A stretch of 64,000 nucleotides of DNA from Apostichopus japonicus. Lineage: Eukaryota > Echinodermata > Holothuroidea > Aspidochirotida > Stichopodidae. Within the stretch, counting starts at the first letter, position 1; each line of letters opens with the position of its first letter. The position numbers were made by a program, and so were the translations under genes. Positions 39,463 to 53,700 of the stretch are shown here, piece after piece. The notes under the pieces are model-generated. The model searched no databases, had not been told where the DNA came from, and saw only the letters and a list, made by a program, of their open reading frames with translations. The DNA is taken from the NCBI RefSeq assembly GCF_037975245.1, contig NC_092571.1, positions 5,354,001 to 5,418,000 on the forward strand, read 5' to 3'.

Positions 39463-42400
39463 GTGCGATACCGAACAATCGAATGTTCGGTACCGTACCG
39501 AACAATCGAATATGCGGTACCGATCAATCGAATGTGCGGTACCGATCAATCGAATGTTCGGTACCGATCAATCGCATGTGCGGTACCGATCAATCGAATG
39601 TGCGGTATTGATCAATCGAATGTTCGGTACCGATCAATCGAATGTGCGGTACCGATCAATCGAATGTTCGGTATCGATCAATCGAATGTTCGGTACCGAT
39701 CAATCGAATGTTCGGTACCGATCAATAGAATGTTCGGTACCGATCAATCGAATGTTCGGTACCGATCAATCGAATGTGCGGTACCGATCAATCATATATG
39801 CGGTACACATCAATCGAATGTTCGGTACCGATCAATCGAATGTGCGGTACCTATTAATCGAATGTGCGGTACCGATCAATCGAATGTGCGGTACCGATCA
39901 ATCGAATGTTCGATACCGATCAATCGAATGTGCGGTACCGGACAATCGAAAATGCGGTACCGAACAATCGAATATGCGGTACCGATGAATCGAATGTGCG
40001 GTACCGATCAATCGAATGTGCGGAACCGATCAATCGAATGTTCGGTACCGTACCGATGAATCGAATGTGCGGTACCGATGAATCGAATGTGCGGTACCGA
40101 TCAACTAATGTGCGTTACCGAACAATCGAATGTGCGGTACCGATCAATCATATATGCGGTACACATCAATCGAATGTTCGGTACCGATCAATCGAATGTG
40201 CGGTACCGATTAATCGAATGTGCGGTACCGATCAATAGAATGTGCGGTACCGATCAATCGAATGTTCGATACCGATCAATCGAATGTGCGGTACCGGACA
40301 ATCGAATGTGCGGTACCGAACAATCGAATATGCGGTACCGATGAATCGAATGTGCGGTACCGATCAATCGAATGTGCGGTACCGATCAATCGAATGTTCG
40401 CTACCGATCAATCGAATGTGCGGTACCGATCAATCGAATGTGCGTTATTGATCAATCGAATGTGCGGTACCGATCAATCGAATGTGCGGTACCGAACAAT
40501 CGAATGTGCGGTACCGAGCAATCGAATGTGCGGTACCGATCAATCGAATGTGCTGTACCGATCAATCGAATGTGCGGTACCGATCAATCGAATGTGCGGT
40601 ACCGATCAATCGAATGTGCGGTACGGATCAACTATTGTGCGATACCGAACAATCGAATGTGCGGTACCGATCAATCGAATGTGCGTTACCGATCAATCGA
40701 ATGTGCGGTATTGATCAATCGAATGTGCGGTACCGATCAATCGAATGTTCGGTACCGATCAATCGAATGTGCGGTACCGTTCAATCGAATGTTCGGTACC
40801 GATCAATCGAATGTGCGGTACCGATCAATCGAATGTGCGGTATTGATCAATCGAATGTTCGGTACCGATCAATCGAATGTGCGGTACCGATCAATCGAAT
40901 GTGCGGAACCGATCAATCGAATGTTCGGTACCGTACCGATGAATCGAATGTGCGTTACCGATCAATCGAATGTGCGGTACCGATCAACTAATTTGCGATA
41001 CCGAACAATCGAATGTTCGGTAGCGAACAATCGAATGTGCGGTACCGAACAATCGAATATGCGGTACCGATCAATCAAATGTGCGGTACCGATCAACTAA
41101 TGTGCGGTACCGATTAATCGAATGTGCGGTACCGAACAATAGAATGTGCGGTACCGATCAATCGAATGTTCGATACCGATCAATCGAATATGCGGTACCG
41201 GACAATCGAATGTGCGGTACCGAACAATCGAATATGCGGTACCGATCAATCGAATGTGCGGTACCGATCAATCGAATGTGCGGTACCGATCAACTAATGT
41301 GCGGTACCGAACAATCGAATGTTCGGTACCGTACCGATGAATCGAATGTGCGGTACCGATCAATCGAATGTGCGGTACCGATCAATCGAATGTTCGCTAC
41401 CGATCAATCGAATGTGCGGTACCGATCAATCGAATGTGCGTTATTGATCAATCGAATGTGCGGAACCGATCAATCGAATGTTCGGTACCGTACCGATGAA
41501 TCGAATGTGCGGTACCGATGAATCGAATGTGCGGTACCGATCAACTAATGTGCGATACCGAACAATCGAATGTTCGGTACCGTACCGATGAATCGAATGT
41601 GCGGTACCGATGAATCGAATGTGCGGTACCGATCAATCGAATGTTCGGTACCGATTAATCGCATGTGCGGTACCGATCAATCGAATGTGCGGTATTGATC
41701 AATCGAATGTTCGGTACCGATCAATCGAATGTGCGGTACCGATCAATCTTATGTTCGTTACCGATCAATCGAATGTGCGGTACCGATCAATCGAATGTTC
41801 GTTACCGATCAATCGAATGTGCGGTATTGATCAATCGAATGCTCGGTACCGATCAATCGAATGTTCGGTACCGATCAATCGATTGTGCGGTACCGATCAA
41901 TCGAATGTTCGGTACCGATCAATCGAATGTGCGGTACCGATCAATCGAATGTGCGGTATTGATTAATCGAATGTTCGGTACCGATCAATCGAATGTTCGG
42001 TACTGATCAATCGAATGTTCGGTACCGATCAATCGAATGTTCGGTACCGATCAATAGAATGTTCGGTACCGATCAATCGAATGTTCGGTACCGATCAATA
42101 GAATGTTCGGTACCGATCAATCGAATGTTCGGTACCGATCAATAGAATGTGCGGTACCGATCAATCGAATGTTCGATACCGATCAATCGAATGTGCGGTA
42201 CCGGACAATCGAATGTGCGGTACCGAACAATCGAATATGCGGTACCGATCAATCGAATGTGCGGTACCGATCAATCGAATGTGCGGTACCGATCAACTAA
42301 TGTGCGGTACCGAACAATCGAATGTTCGGTACCGTACCGATAAATCGAATGTGCGGTACCGATCAATCGAATGTGCGGTACCGATCAATCGAATGTTCGC

Positions 42401-45400
42401 TACCGATCAATCGAATGTGCGGTACCGATCAATCGAATGTGCGTTATTGATCAATCGAATGTGCGGTACCGATCAATCGATTGTGCGGTACCGAACAATC
42501 GAATGTGCGGTACCGAGCAATCGAATGTGCGGTACCGATCAATCGAATGTGCTGTACCGATCAATCTAATGTGCGGTACCGATCAATCGAATGTGCGGTA
42601 CCGATCAATCGAATGTGCGGTACGGATCAACTAATGTGCGATACCGAACAATCGAATGTGCGGTACCGATCAATCGAATGTGCGTTACCGATCAATCGAA
42701 TGTGCGGTATTGATCAATCGAATGTGCGGTACCGATCAATCGAATGTTCGGTACCGATCAATCGAATGTGCGGTACCGTTCAATCGAATGTTCGGTACCG
42801 ATCAATCGAATGTGCGGTACCGATCAATCGAATGTGCGGTATTGATCACACGAATGTTCGGTACCGATCAATCGAATGTTCGGTACCGATCAATCGAATG
42901 TTCGGTACCGATCAATAGAATGTTCGGTACCGATCAATAGAATGTTCGGTACCGTGCAATCGAATGTGCGGTACCGATCAATCATATATGCGGTACACAT
43001 CAATCGAATGTGCGGTACCGAACAATCGAATGTTCGGTACCGTACCGAACAATCGAATATGCGGTACCGATCAATCGAATGTGCGGTACCGATCAATCGA
43101 ATGTTCGGTACCGATCAATCGCATGTGCGGTACCGATCAATCGAATGTGCGGTATTGATCAATCGAATGTTCGGTACCGATCAATCGAATGTGCGGTACC
43201 GATCAATCGAATGTTCGGTATCGATCAATCGAATGTTCGGTACCGATCAATCGAATGTTCGGTACCGATCAATAGAATGTTCGGTACCGATCAATCGAAT
43301 GTTCGGTACCGATCAATCGAATGTGCGGTACCGATCAATCATATATGCGGTACACATCAATCGAATGTTCGGTACCGATCAATCGAATGTGCGGTACCTA
43401 TTAATCGAATGTGCGGTACCGATCAATCGAATGTGCGGTACCGATCAATCGAATGTTCGATACCGATCAATCGAATGTGCGGTACCGGACAATCGAAAAT
43501 GCGGTACCGAACAATCGAATATGCGGTACCGATGAATCGAATGTGCGGTACCGATCAATCGAATGTGCGGAACCGATCAATCGAATGTTCGGTACCGTAC
43601 CGATGAATCGAATGTGCGGTACCGATGAATCGAATGTGCGGTACCGATCAACTAATGTGCGTTACCGAACAATCGAATGTGCGGTACCGATCAATCATAT
43701 ATGCGGTACACATCAATCGAATGTTCGGTACCGATCAATCGAATGTGCGGTACCGATTAATCGAATGTGCGGTACCGATCAATAGAATGTGCGGTACCGA
43801 TCAATCGAATGTTCGATACCGATCAATCGAATGTGCGGTACCGGACAATCGAATGTGCGGTACCGAACAATCGAATATGCGGTACCGATGAATCGAATGT
43901 GCGGTACCGATCAATCGAATGTGCGGTACCGATCAATCGAATGTTCGCTACCGATCAATCGAATGTGCGGTACCGATCAATCGAATGTGCGTTATTGATC
44001 AATCGAATGTGCGGTACCGATCAATCGAATGTGCGGTACCGAACAATCGAATGTGCGGTACCGAGCAATCGAATGTGCGGTACCGATCAATCGAATGTGC
44101 TGTACCGATCAATCGAATGTGCGGTACCGATCAATCGAATGTGCGGTACCGATCAATCGAATGTGCGGTACGGATCAACTATTGTGCGATACCGAACAAT
44201 CGAATGTGCGGTACCGATCAATCGAATGTGCGTTACCGATCAATCGAATGTGCGGTATTGATCAATCGAATGTGCGGTACCGATCAATCGAATGTTCGGT
44301 ACCGATCAATCGAATGTGCGGTACCGTTCAATCGAATGTTCGGTACCGATCAATCGAATGTGCGGTACCGATCAATCGAATGTGCGGTATTGATCAATCG
44401 AATGTTCGGTACCGATCAATCGAATGTGCGGTACCGATCAATCGAATGTGCGGAACCGATCAATCGAATGTTCGGTACCGTACCGATGAATCGAATGTGC
44501 GTTACCGATCAATCGAATGTGCGGTACCGATCAACTAATTTGCGATACCGAACAATCGAATGTTCGGTAGCGAACAATCGAATGTGCGGTACCGAACAAT
44601 CGAATATGCGGTACCGATCAATCAAATGTGCGGTACCGATCAACTAATGTGCGGTACCGATTAATCGAATGTGCGGTACCGAACAATAGAATGTGCGGTA
44701 CCGATCAATCGAATGTTCGATACCGATCAATCGAATATGCGGTACCGGACAATCGAATGTGCGGTACCGAACAATCGAATATGCGGTACCGATCAATCGA
44801 ATGTGCGGTACCGATCAATCGAATGTGCGGTACCGATCAACTAATGTGCGGTACCGAACAATCGAATGTTCGGTACCGTACCGATGAATCGAATGTGCGG
44901 TACCGATCAATCGAATGTGCGGTACCGATCAATCGAATGTTCGCTACCGATCAATCGAATGTGCGGTACCGATCAATCGAATGTGCGTTATTGATCAATC
45001 GAATGTGCGGAACCGATCAATCGAATGTTCGGTACCGTACCGATGAATCGAATGTGCGGTACCGATGAATCGAATGTGCGGTACCGATCAACTAATGTGC
45101 GATACCGAACAATCGAATGTTCGGTACCGTACCGATGAATCGAATGTGCGGTACCGATGAATCGAATGTGCGGTACCGATCAATCGAATGTTCGGTACCG
45201 ATTAATCGCATGTGCGGTACCGATCAATCGAATGTGCGGTATTGATCAATCGAATGTTCGGTACCGATCAATCGAATGTGCGGTACCGATCAATCTTATG
45301 TTCGTTACCGATCAATCGAATGTGCGGTACCGATCAATCGAATGTTCGTTACCGATCAATCGAATGTGCGGTATTGATCAATCGAATGCTCGGTACCGAT

Positions 45401-46556
45401 CAATCGAATGTTCGGTACCGATCAATCGATTGTGCGGTACCGATCAATCGAATGTTCGGTACCGATCAATCGAATGTGCGGTACCGATCAATCGAATGTG
45501 CGGTATTGATTAATCGAATGTTCGGTACCGATCAATCGAATGTTCGGTACTGATCAATCGAATGTTCGGTACCGATCAATCGAATGTTCGGTACCGATCA
45601 ATAGAATGTTCGGTACCGATCAATCGAATGTTCGGTACCGATCAATAGAATGTTCGGTACCGATCAATCGAATGTTCGGTACCGATCAATAGAATGTGCG
45701 GTACCGATCAATCGAATGTTCGATACCGATCAATCGAATGTGCGGTACCGGACAATCGAATGTGCGGTACCGAACAATCGAATATGCGGTACCGATCAAT
45801 CGAATGTGCGGTACCGATCAATCGAATGTGCGGTACCGATCAACTAATGTGCGGTACCGAACAATCGAATGTTCGGTACCGTACCGATAAATCGAATGTG
45901 CGGTACCGATCAATCGAATGTGCGGTACCGATCAATCGAATGTTCGCTACCGATCAATCGAATGTGCGGTACCGATCAATCGAATGTGCGTTATTGATCA
46001 ATCGAATGTGCGGTACCGATCAATCGATTGTGCGGTACCGAACAATCGAATGTGCGGTACCGAGCAATCGAATGTGCGGTACCGATCAATCGAATGTGCT
46101 GTACCGATCAATCTAATGTGCGGTACCGATCAATCGAATGTGCGGTACCGATCAATCGAATGTGCGGTACGGATCAACTAATGTGCGATACCGAACAATC
46201 GAATGTGCGGTACCGATCAATCGAATGTGCGTTACCGATCAATCGAATGTGCGGTATTGATCAATCGAATGTGCGGTACCGATCAATCGAATGTTCGGTA
46301 CCGATCAATCGAATGTGCGGTACCGTTCAATCGAATGTTCGGTACCGATCAATCGAATGTGCGGTACCGATCAATCGAATGTGCGGTATTGATCACACGA
46401 ATGTTCGGTACCGATCAATCGAATGTTCGGTACCGATCAATCGAATGTTCGGTACCGATCAATAGAATGTTCGGTACCGATCAATAGAATGTTCGGTACC
46501 GTGCAATCGAATGTGCGGTACCGATCAATCATATATGCGGTACACATCAATCGAAT
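39463..46556. repeat. Two direct copies of a 3,547-bp higher-order unit
   Basis: Copy 1 is about 39,463-43,009 and copy 2 about 43,010-46,556, abutting at a constant offset of 3,547 bp (161 units plus 5 bases). Rare variants are shared: AATTTGCGATACC near 40,990 and 44,537, CAATCTTATG near 41,745 and 45,292, GATCACACGAATG near 42,845 and 46,392, and GATAAATCG near 42,340 and 45,887. The one difference I noticed is at the left edge, GCGATACC against GCGGTACC. Each copy contains A2-type stretches and B-core blocks, so the unit formed after A2 and B were joined. Confidence 0.87.
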
Positions 46557-47786
46557 GTGCGGTACCGATCAATCGAATGTTCGGTACCGATCAATCGAAT
46601 GTTCGGTACCGATCAATCGAATGTTCGGTACCGATCAATCGAATGTTCGGTACCGATCAATCGAATGTTCTGTACCGATCAATCGAATTTGCGTTACCGA
46701 TCAATCGAATGTTCGGTACCGATCAATCGAATGTTCGGTACCGATCAATCGAATGTGCGGTACCGTTCAATCGAATGTTCGGTACCGATCAATCGAATGT
46801 GCGGTACCGATCAATCGAATGTGCGGTATTGATCAATCGAATGTTCGGTACCGATCAATCGAATGTGCGGTACCGATCAATCGAATGTGCGGAACCGATC
46901 AATCGAATGTGCGGTACCGATCAATCGAATGTGCGATACCGAACAATCGAATGTGCGGTACCGATCAATCGAATGTGCGGTACCGATCAATCGAATGTGC
47001 GTTATTGATCAATCGAATGTGCGGTACCGATCAATCGAATGTGCGGTACCGAACAATCGAATGTGCGGTACCGAGCAATCGAATGTGCGGTACCGATCAA
47101 TCGAATGTGCTGTACCGATCAATCGAATGTGCGGTACCGATCAATCGAATGTGCGGTACCCATCAATCGAATGTGCGGTACGGATCAACTAATGTGCGAT
47201 ACCGAACAATCGAATGTGCGGTACCGATCAATCGAATGTTCGGTACCGATCAATCGAATGTGCGGTATTGATCAATCGAATGTTCGGTACCGATCAATCG
47301 AATGTTCGGTACCGATCAATCGAATGTTCGGTACCGATCAATAGAATGTTCGGTACCGATCAATAGAATGTTCGGTACCGTGCAATCGAATGTGCGGTAC
47401 CGATCAATCATATATGCGGTACACATCAATCGAATGTGCGGTACCGATCAATCGAATGTTCGGTACCGATCAATCGAATGTTCGGTACCGATCAATCGAA
47501 TGTTCGGTACCGATCAATCGAATGTTCGGTACCGATCAATCGAATGTTCTGTACCGATCAATCGAATTTGCGTTACCGATCAATCGAATGTTCGGTACCG
47601 ATCAATCGAATGTTCGGTACCGATCAATCGAATGTGCGGTACCGTTCAATCGAATGTTCGGTACCGATCAATCGAATGTGCGGTACCGATCAATCGAATG
47701 TGCGGTATTGATCAATCGAATGTTCGGTACCGATCAATCGAATGTGCGGTACCGATCAATCGAATGTGCGGAACCGATCAATCGAA
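46360..47786. repeat. 879-bp-offset direct duplication
   Basis: About 46,364-46,907 matches about 47,243-47,786 at an offset of 879 bp. Both contain the CCGTGCAATC unit, the TATATG dimer, a run of five T-type units, GTTCTGTACC, AATTTGCGTTACC and a CCGTTCAATC unit. The first copy has the GATCACACG variant inherited from the 3,547-bp unit; the second has the normal GATCAATCG. The match ends where copy 2 continues into a CGGTACCGTACCG unit and copy 1 does not. A further copy begins near 63,170. Confidence 0.8.
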
Positions 47787-50700
47787 TGTTCGGTACCGTA
47801 CCGATGAATCGAATGTGCGGTACCGATGAATCGAATGTGCGGTACCGATCAACTAATGTGCGAAACCGAACAATCGAATGTGAGGTACCGAACAATCGAA
47901 TGTGCGGTACCGAACAATCGAATATGCGGTACCGATCAATCAAATGTGCGGTACCGATCAATCAAATGTGCGGTACCGATCAACTAATGTGCGATACCGA
48001 ACAATCGAATGTTCGGTACCGTACCGAACAATCGAATATGCGGTACCGATCAATCGAATGTGCGGTACCGATCAATCGAATGTTCGGTACCGATCAATCG
48101 CATGTGCGGTACCGATCAATCGAATGTGCGGTATTGATCAATCGAATGTTCGGTACCGATCAATCGAATGTGCGGTACCGATCAATCGAATGTTCGGTAC
48201 CGATCAATCGAATGTACGGTATTGATCAATCGAATGTTCGGTACCGATCAATCGAATGTTCGGTATCGATCAATCGAATGTTCGGTACCGATCAATCGAA
48301 TGTTCGGTACCGATCAATAGAATGTTCGGTACCGATCAATCGAATGTTCGGTACCGATCAATCGAATGTTCGGTACCGATCAATCGAATGTGCGGTACCG
48401 ATCAATCATATATGCGGTACACATCAATCGAATGTTCGGTACCGATCAATCGAATGTGCGGTACCTATTAATCGAATGTGCGGTACCGATTAATCGAATG
48501 TGCGGTACCGATCAATCGAATGTTCGATACTGATCAATCGAATGTGCGGTACCGGACAATCGAAAATGCGGTACCGAACAATCGAATATGCGGTACCGAT
48601 GAATCGAATGTGCGGTACCGATCAATCGAATGTGCGGAACCGATCAATCGAATGTTCGGTACCGTACCGATGAATCGAATGTGCGGTACCGATCAATCGA
48701 ATGTGCGGTACCGATCAACTAATGTGCGGTACCGATCAACTAATGTGCGATACCGAACAATCGAATGTTCGGTACCGTACCGATGAATCGAATGTGCGGT
48801 ACCGATGAATCGAATGTGCGGTACCGATCAATCGAATGTTCGGTACCGATTAATCGCATGTGCGGTACCGATCAATCGAATGTGCGGTATTGATCAATCG
48901 AATGTTCGGTACCGATCAATCGAATGTGCGGTACCGATCAATCGAATGTTCGTTACCGATCAATCGAATGTGCGGTACCGATCAATCGAATGTTCGTTAC
49001 CGATCAATCGAATGTGCGGTATTGATCAATCGAATGTTCGGTACCGATCAATCGAATGTTCGGTACCGATCAATCGATTGTGCGGTACCGATCAATCGAA
49101 TGTTCGGTACCGATCAATCGAATGTGCGGTACCGATCAATCGAATGTGCGGTATTGATTTATCGAATGTTCGGTACCGATCAATCGAATGTTCGGTACTG
49201 ATCAATCGAATGTTCGGTACCGATCAATCGAATGTTCGGTACCGATCAATAGAATGTTCGGTACCGATCAATCGAATGTTCGGTACCGATCAATAGAATG
49301 TTCGGTACCGATCAATCGAATGTTCGGTACCGATCAATAGAATGTGCGGTACCGATCAATCGAATGTTCGATACCGATCAATCGAATGTGCGGTACCGGA
49401 CAATCGAATGTGCGGTACCGAACAATCGAATATGCGGTACCGATCAATCGAATGTGCGGTACCGATCAATCGAATGTGCGGTAACGATCAACTAATGTGC
49501 GGTACCGAACAATCGAATGTTCGGTACCGTACCGATGAATCGAATGTGCGGTACCGATCAATCGAATGTGCGGTACCGATCAATCGAATGTTCGCTACCG
49601 ATCAATCGAATGTGCGGTACCGATCAATCGAATGTGCGTTATTGATCAATCGAATGTGCGGTACCGATCAATCGAATGTGCGGTACCGAACAATCGAATG
49701 TGCGGTACCGAGCAATCGAATGTGCGGTACCGATCAATCGAATGTGCTGTACCGATCAATCGAATGTGCGGTACCGATCAATCGAATGTGCGGTACCGAT
49801 CAATCGAATGTGCGGTACGGATCAACTAATGTGCGATACCGAACAATCGAATGTGCGGTACCGATCAATCGAATGTGCGTTACCGATCAATCGAATGTGC
49901 GGTATTGATCAATCGAATGTGCGGTACCGATCAATCGAATGTTCGGTACCGATCAATCGAATGTGCGGTACCGTTCAATCGAATGTTCGGTACCGATCAA
50001 TCGAATGTGCGGTACCGATCAATCGAATGTGCGGTATTGATCAATCGAATGTTCGGTACCGATCAATCGAATGTTCGGTACCGATCAATCGAATGTTCGG
50101 TACCGATCAATAGAATGTTCGGTACCGTGCAATCGAATGTGCGGTACCGATCAATCATATATGCGGTACACATCAATCGAATGTGCGGTACCGATCAATC
50201 GAATGTTCGGTACCGATCAATCGAATGTTCGGTACCGATCAATCGAATGTTCGGTACCGATCAATCGAATGTTCGGTACCGATCAATCGAATGTTCTGTA
50301 CCGATCAATCGAATTTGCGTTACCGATCAATCGAATGTTCGGTACCGATCAATCGAATGTTCGGTACCGATCAATCGAATGTGCGGTACCGTTCAATCGA
50401 ATGTTCGGTACCGATCAATCGAATGTGCGGTACCGATCAATCGAATGTGCGGTATTGATCAATCGAATGTTCGGTACCGATCAATCGAATGTGCGGTACC
50501 GATCAATCGAATGTGCGGAACCGATCAATCGAATGTTCGGTACCGTACCGATGAATCGAATGTGCGGTACCGATGAATCGAATGTGCGGTACCGATCAAC
50601 TAATGTGCGAAACCGAACAATCGAATGTGCGGTACCGAACAATCGAATGTGCGGTACCGAACAATCGAATATGCGGTACCGATCAATCAAATGTGCGGTA

Positions 50701-53700
50701 CCGATCAATCAAATGTGCGGTACCGATCAACTAATGTGCGATACCGAACAATCGAATGTTCGGTACCGTACCGAACAATCGAATATGCGGTACCGATCAA
50801 TCGAATGTGCGGTACCGATCAATCGAATGTTCGGTACCGATCAATCGCATGTGCGGTACCGATCAATCGAATGTGCGGTATTGATCAATCGAATGTTCGG
50901 TACCGATCAATCGAATGTGCGGTACCGATCAATCGAATGTTCGGTACCGATCAATCGAATGTGCGGTATTGATCAATCGAATGTTCGGTACCGATCAATC
51001 GAATGTTCGGTATCGATCAATCGAATGTTCGGTACCGATCAATCGAATGTTCGGTACCGATCAATAGAATGTTCGGTACCGATCAATCGAATGTTCGGTA
51101 CCGATCAATCGAATGTTCGGTACCGATCAATCGAATGTGCGGTACCGATCAATCATATATGCGGTACACATCAATCGAATGTTCGGTACCGATCAATCGA
51201 ATGTGCGGTACCTATTAATCGAATGTGCGGTACCGATCAATCGAATGTGCGGTACCGATCAATCGAATGTTCGATACTGATCAATCGAATGTGCGGTACC
51301 GGACAATCGAAAATGCGGTACCGAACAATCGAATATGCGGTACCGATGAATCGAATGTGCGGTACCGATCAATCGAATGTGCGGAACCGATCAATCGAAT
51401 GTTCGGTACCGTACCGATGAATCGAATGTGCGGTACCGATCAATCGAATGTGCGGTACCGATCAACTAATGTGCGGTACCGATCAACTAATGTGCGATAC
51501 CGAACAATCGAATGTTCGGTACCGTACCGATGAATCGAATGTGCGGTACCGATGAATCGAATGTGCGGTACCGATCAATCGAATGTTCGGTACCGATTAA
51601 TCGCATGTGCGGTACCGATCAATCGAATGTGCGGTATTGATCAATCGAATGTTCGGTACCGATCAATCGAATGTGCGGTACCGATCAATCGAATGTTCGT
51701 TACCGATCAATCGAATGTGCGGTACCGATCAATCGAATGTTCGTTACCGATCAATCGAATGTGCGGTATTGATCAATCGAATGTTCGGTACCGATCAATC
51801 GAATGTTCGGTACCGATCAATCGATTGTGCGGTACCGATCAATCGAATGTTCGGTACCGATCAATCGAATGTGCGGTACCGATCAATCGAATGTGCGGTA
51901 TTGATTTATCGAATGTTCGGTACCGATCAATCGAATGTTCGGTACTGATCAATCGAATGTTCGGTACCGATCAATCGAATGTTCGGTACCGATCAATAGA
52001 ATGTTCGGTACCGATCAATCGAATGTTCGGTACCGATCAATAGAATGTTCGGTACCGATCAATCGAATGTTCGGTACCGATCAATAGAATGTGCGGTACC
52101 GATCAATCGAATGTTCGATACCGATCAATCGAATGTGCGGTACCGGACAATCGAATGTGCGGTACCGAACAATCGAATATGCGGTACCGATCAATCGAAT
52201 GTGCGGTACCGATCAATCGAATGTGCGGTAACGATCAACTAATGTGCGGTACCGAACAATCGAATGTTCGGTACCGTACCGATGAATCGAATGTGCGGTA
52301 CCGATCAATCGAATGTGCGGTACCGATCAATCGAATGTTCGCTACCGATCAATCGAATGTGCGGTACCGATCAATCGAATGTGCGTTATTGATCAATCGA
52401 ATGTGCGGTACCGATCAATCGAATGTGCGGTACCGAACAATCGAATGTGCGGTACCGAGCAATCGAATGTGCGGTACCGATCAATCGAATGTGCTGTACC
52501 GATCAATCGAATGTGCGGTACCGATCAATCGAATGTGCGGTACCGATCAATCGAATGTGCGGTACGGATCAACTAATGTGCGATACCGAACAATCGAATG
52601 TGCGGTACCGATCAATCGAATGTGCGTTACCGATCAATCGAATGTGCGGTATTGATCAATCGAATGTGCGGTACCGATCAATCGAATGTTCGGTACCGAT
52701 CAATCGAATGTGCGGTACCGTTCAATCGAATGTTCGGTACCGATCAATCGAATGTGCGGTACCGATCAATCGAATGTGCGGTATTGATCAATCGAATGTT
52801 CGGTACCGATCAATCGAATGTTCGGTACCGATCAATCGAATGTTCGGTACCGATAAATAGAATGTTCGGTACCGATCAATAGAATGTGCGGTACCGATCA
52901 ATTATATATGCGGTACACATCAATTGAATGTGCGGTACCGATCAATCGAATGTTCGATACCGATCAATCGAATGTTCGGTACCGATCAATCGAATGTTCG
53001 GTACCGATCAATCGAATGTTCGGTACCGATCAATCGAATGTTCTGTACCGATCAATCGAATGTGCCGTACCGATCAATCGAATGTGCGGTACCGATCAAT
53101 CGAATGTTCGTTACCGATCAATCGAATGTGCGGTATTGATCAATCGAATGTTCGGTACCGATCAATCGAATGTTCGGTACCGATCAATCGATTGTGCGGT
53201 ACCGATCAATCGAATGTTCGGTACCGATCAATCGAATGTGCGGTACCGATCAATCGAATGTGCGGAACCGATCAATCGAATGTTCGGTACCGTACCGATG
53301 AATCGAATGTGCGGTACCGATCAATCGAATGTGCGGTACCGATCAACTAATGTGCGGTACCGATCAACTAATGTGCGATACCGAACAATCGAATGTTCGG
53401 TACCGTACCGATGAATCGAATGTGCGGTACCGATGAATCGAATGTGCGGTACCGATCAATCGAATGTTCGGTACCGATTAATCGCATGTGCGGTACCGAT
53501 CAATCGAATGTGCGGTATTGATCAATCGAATGTTCGGTACCGATCAATCGAATGTGCGGTACCGATCAATCGAATGTTCGTTACCGATCAATCGAATGTG
53601 CGGTACCGATCAATCGAATGTTCGTTACCGATCAATCGAATGTGCGGTATTGATCAATCGAATGTTCGGTACCGATCAATCGAATGTTCGGTACCGATCA

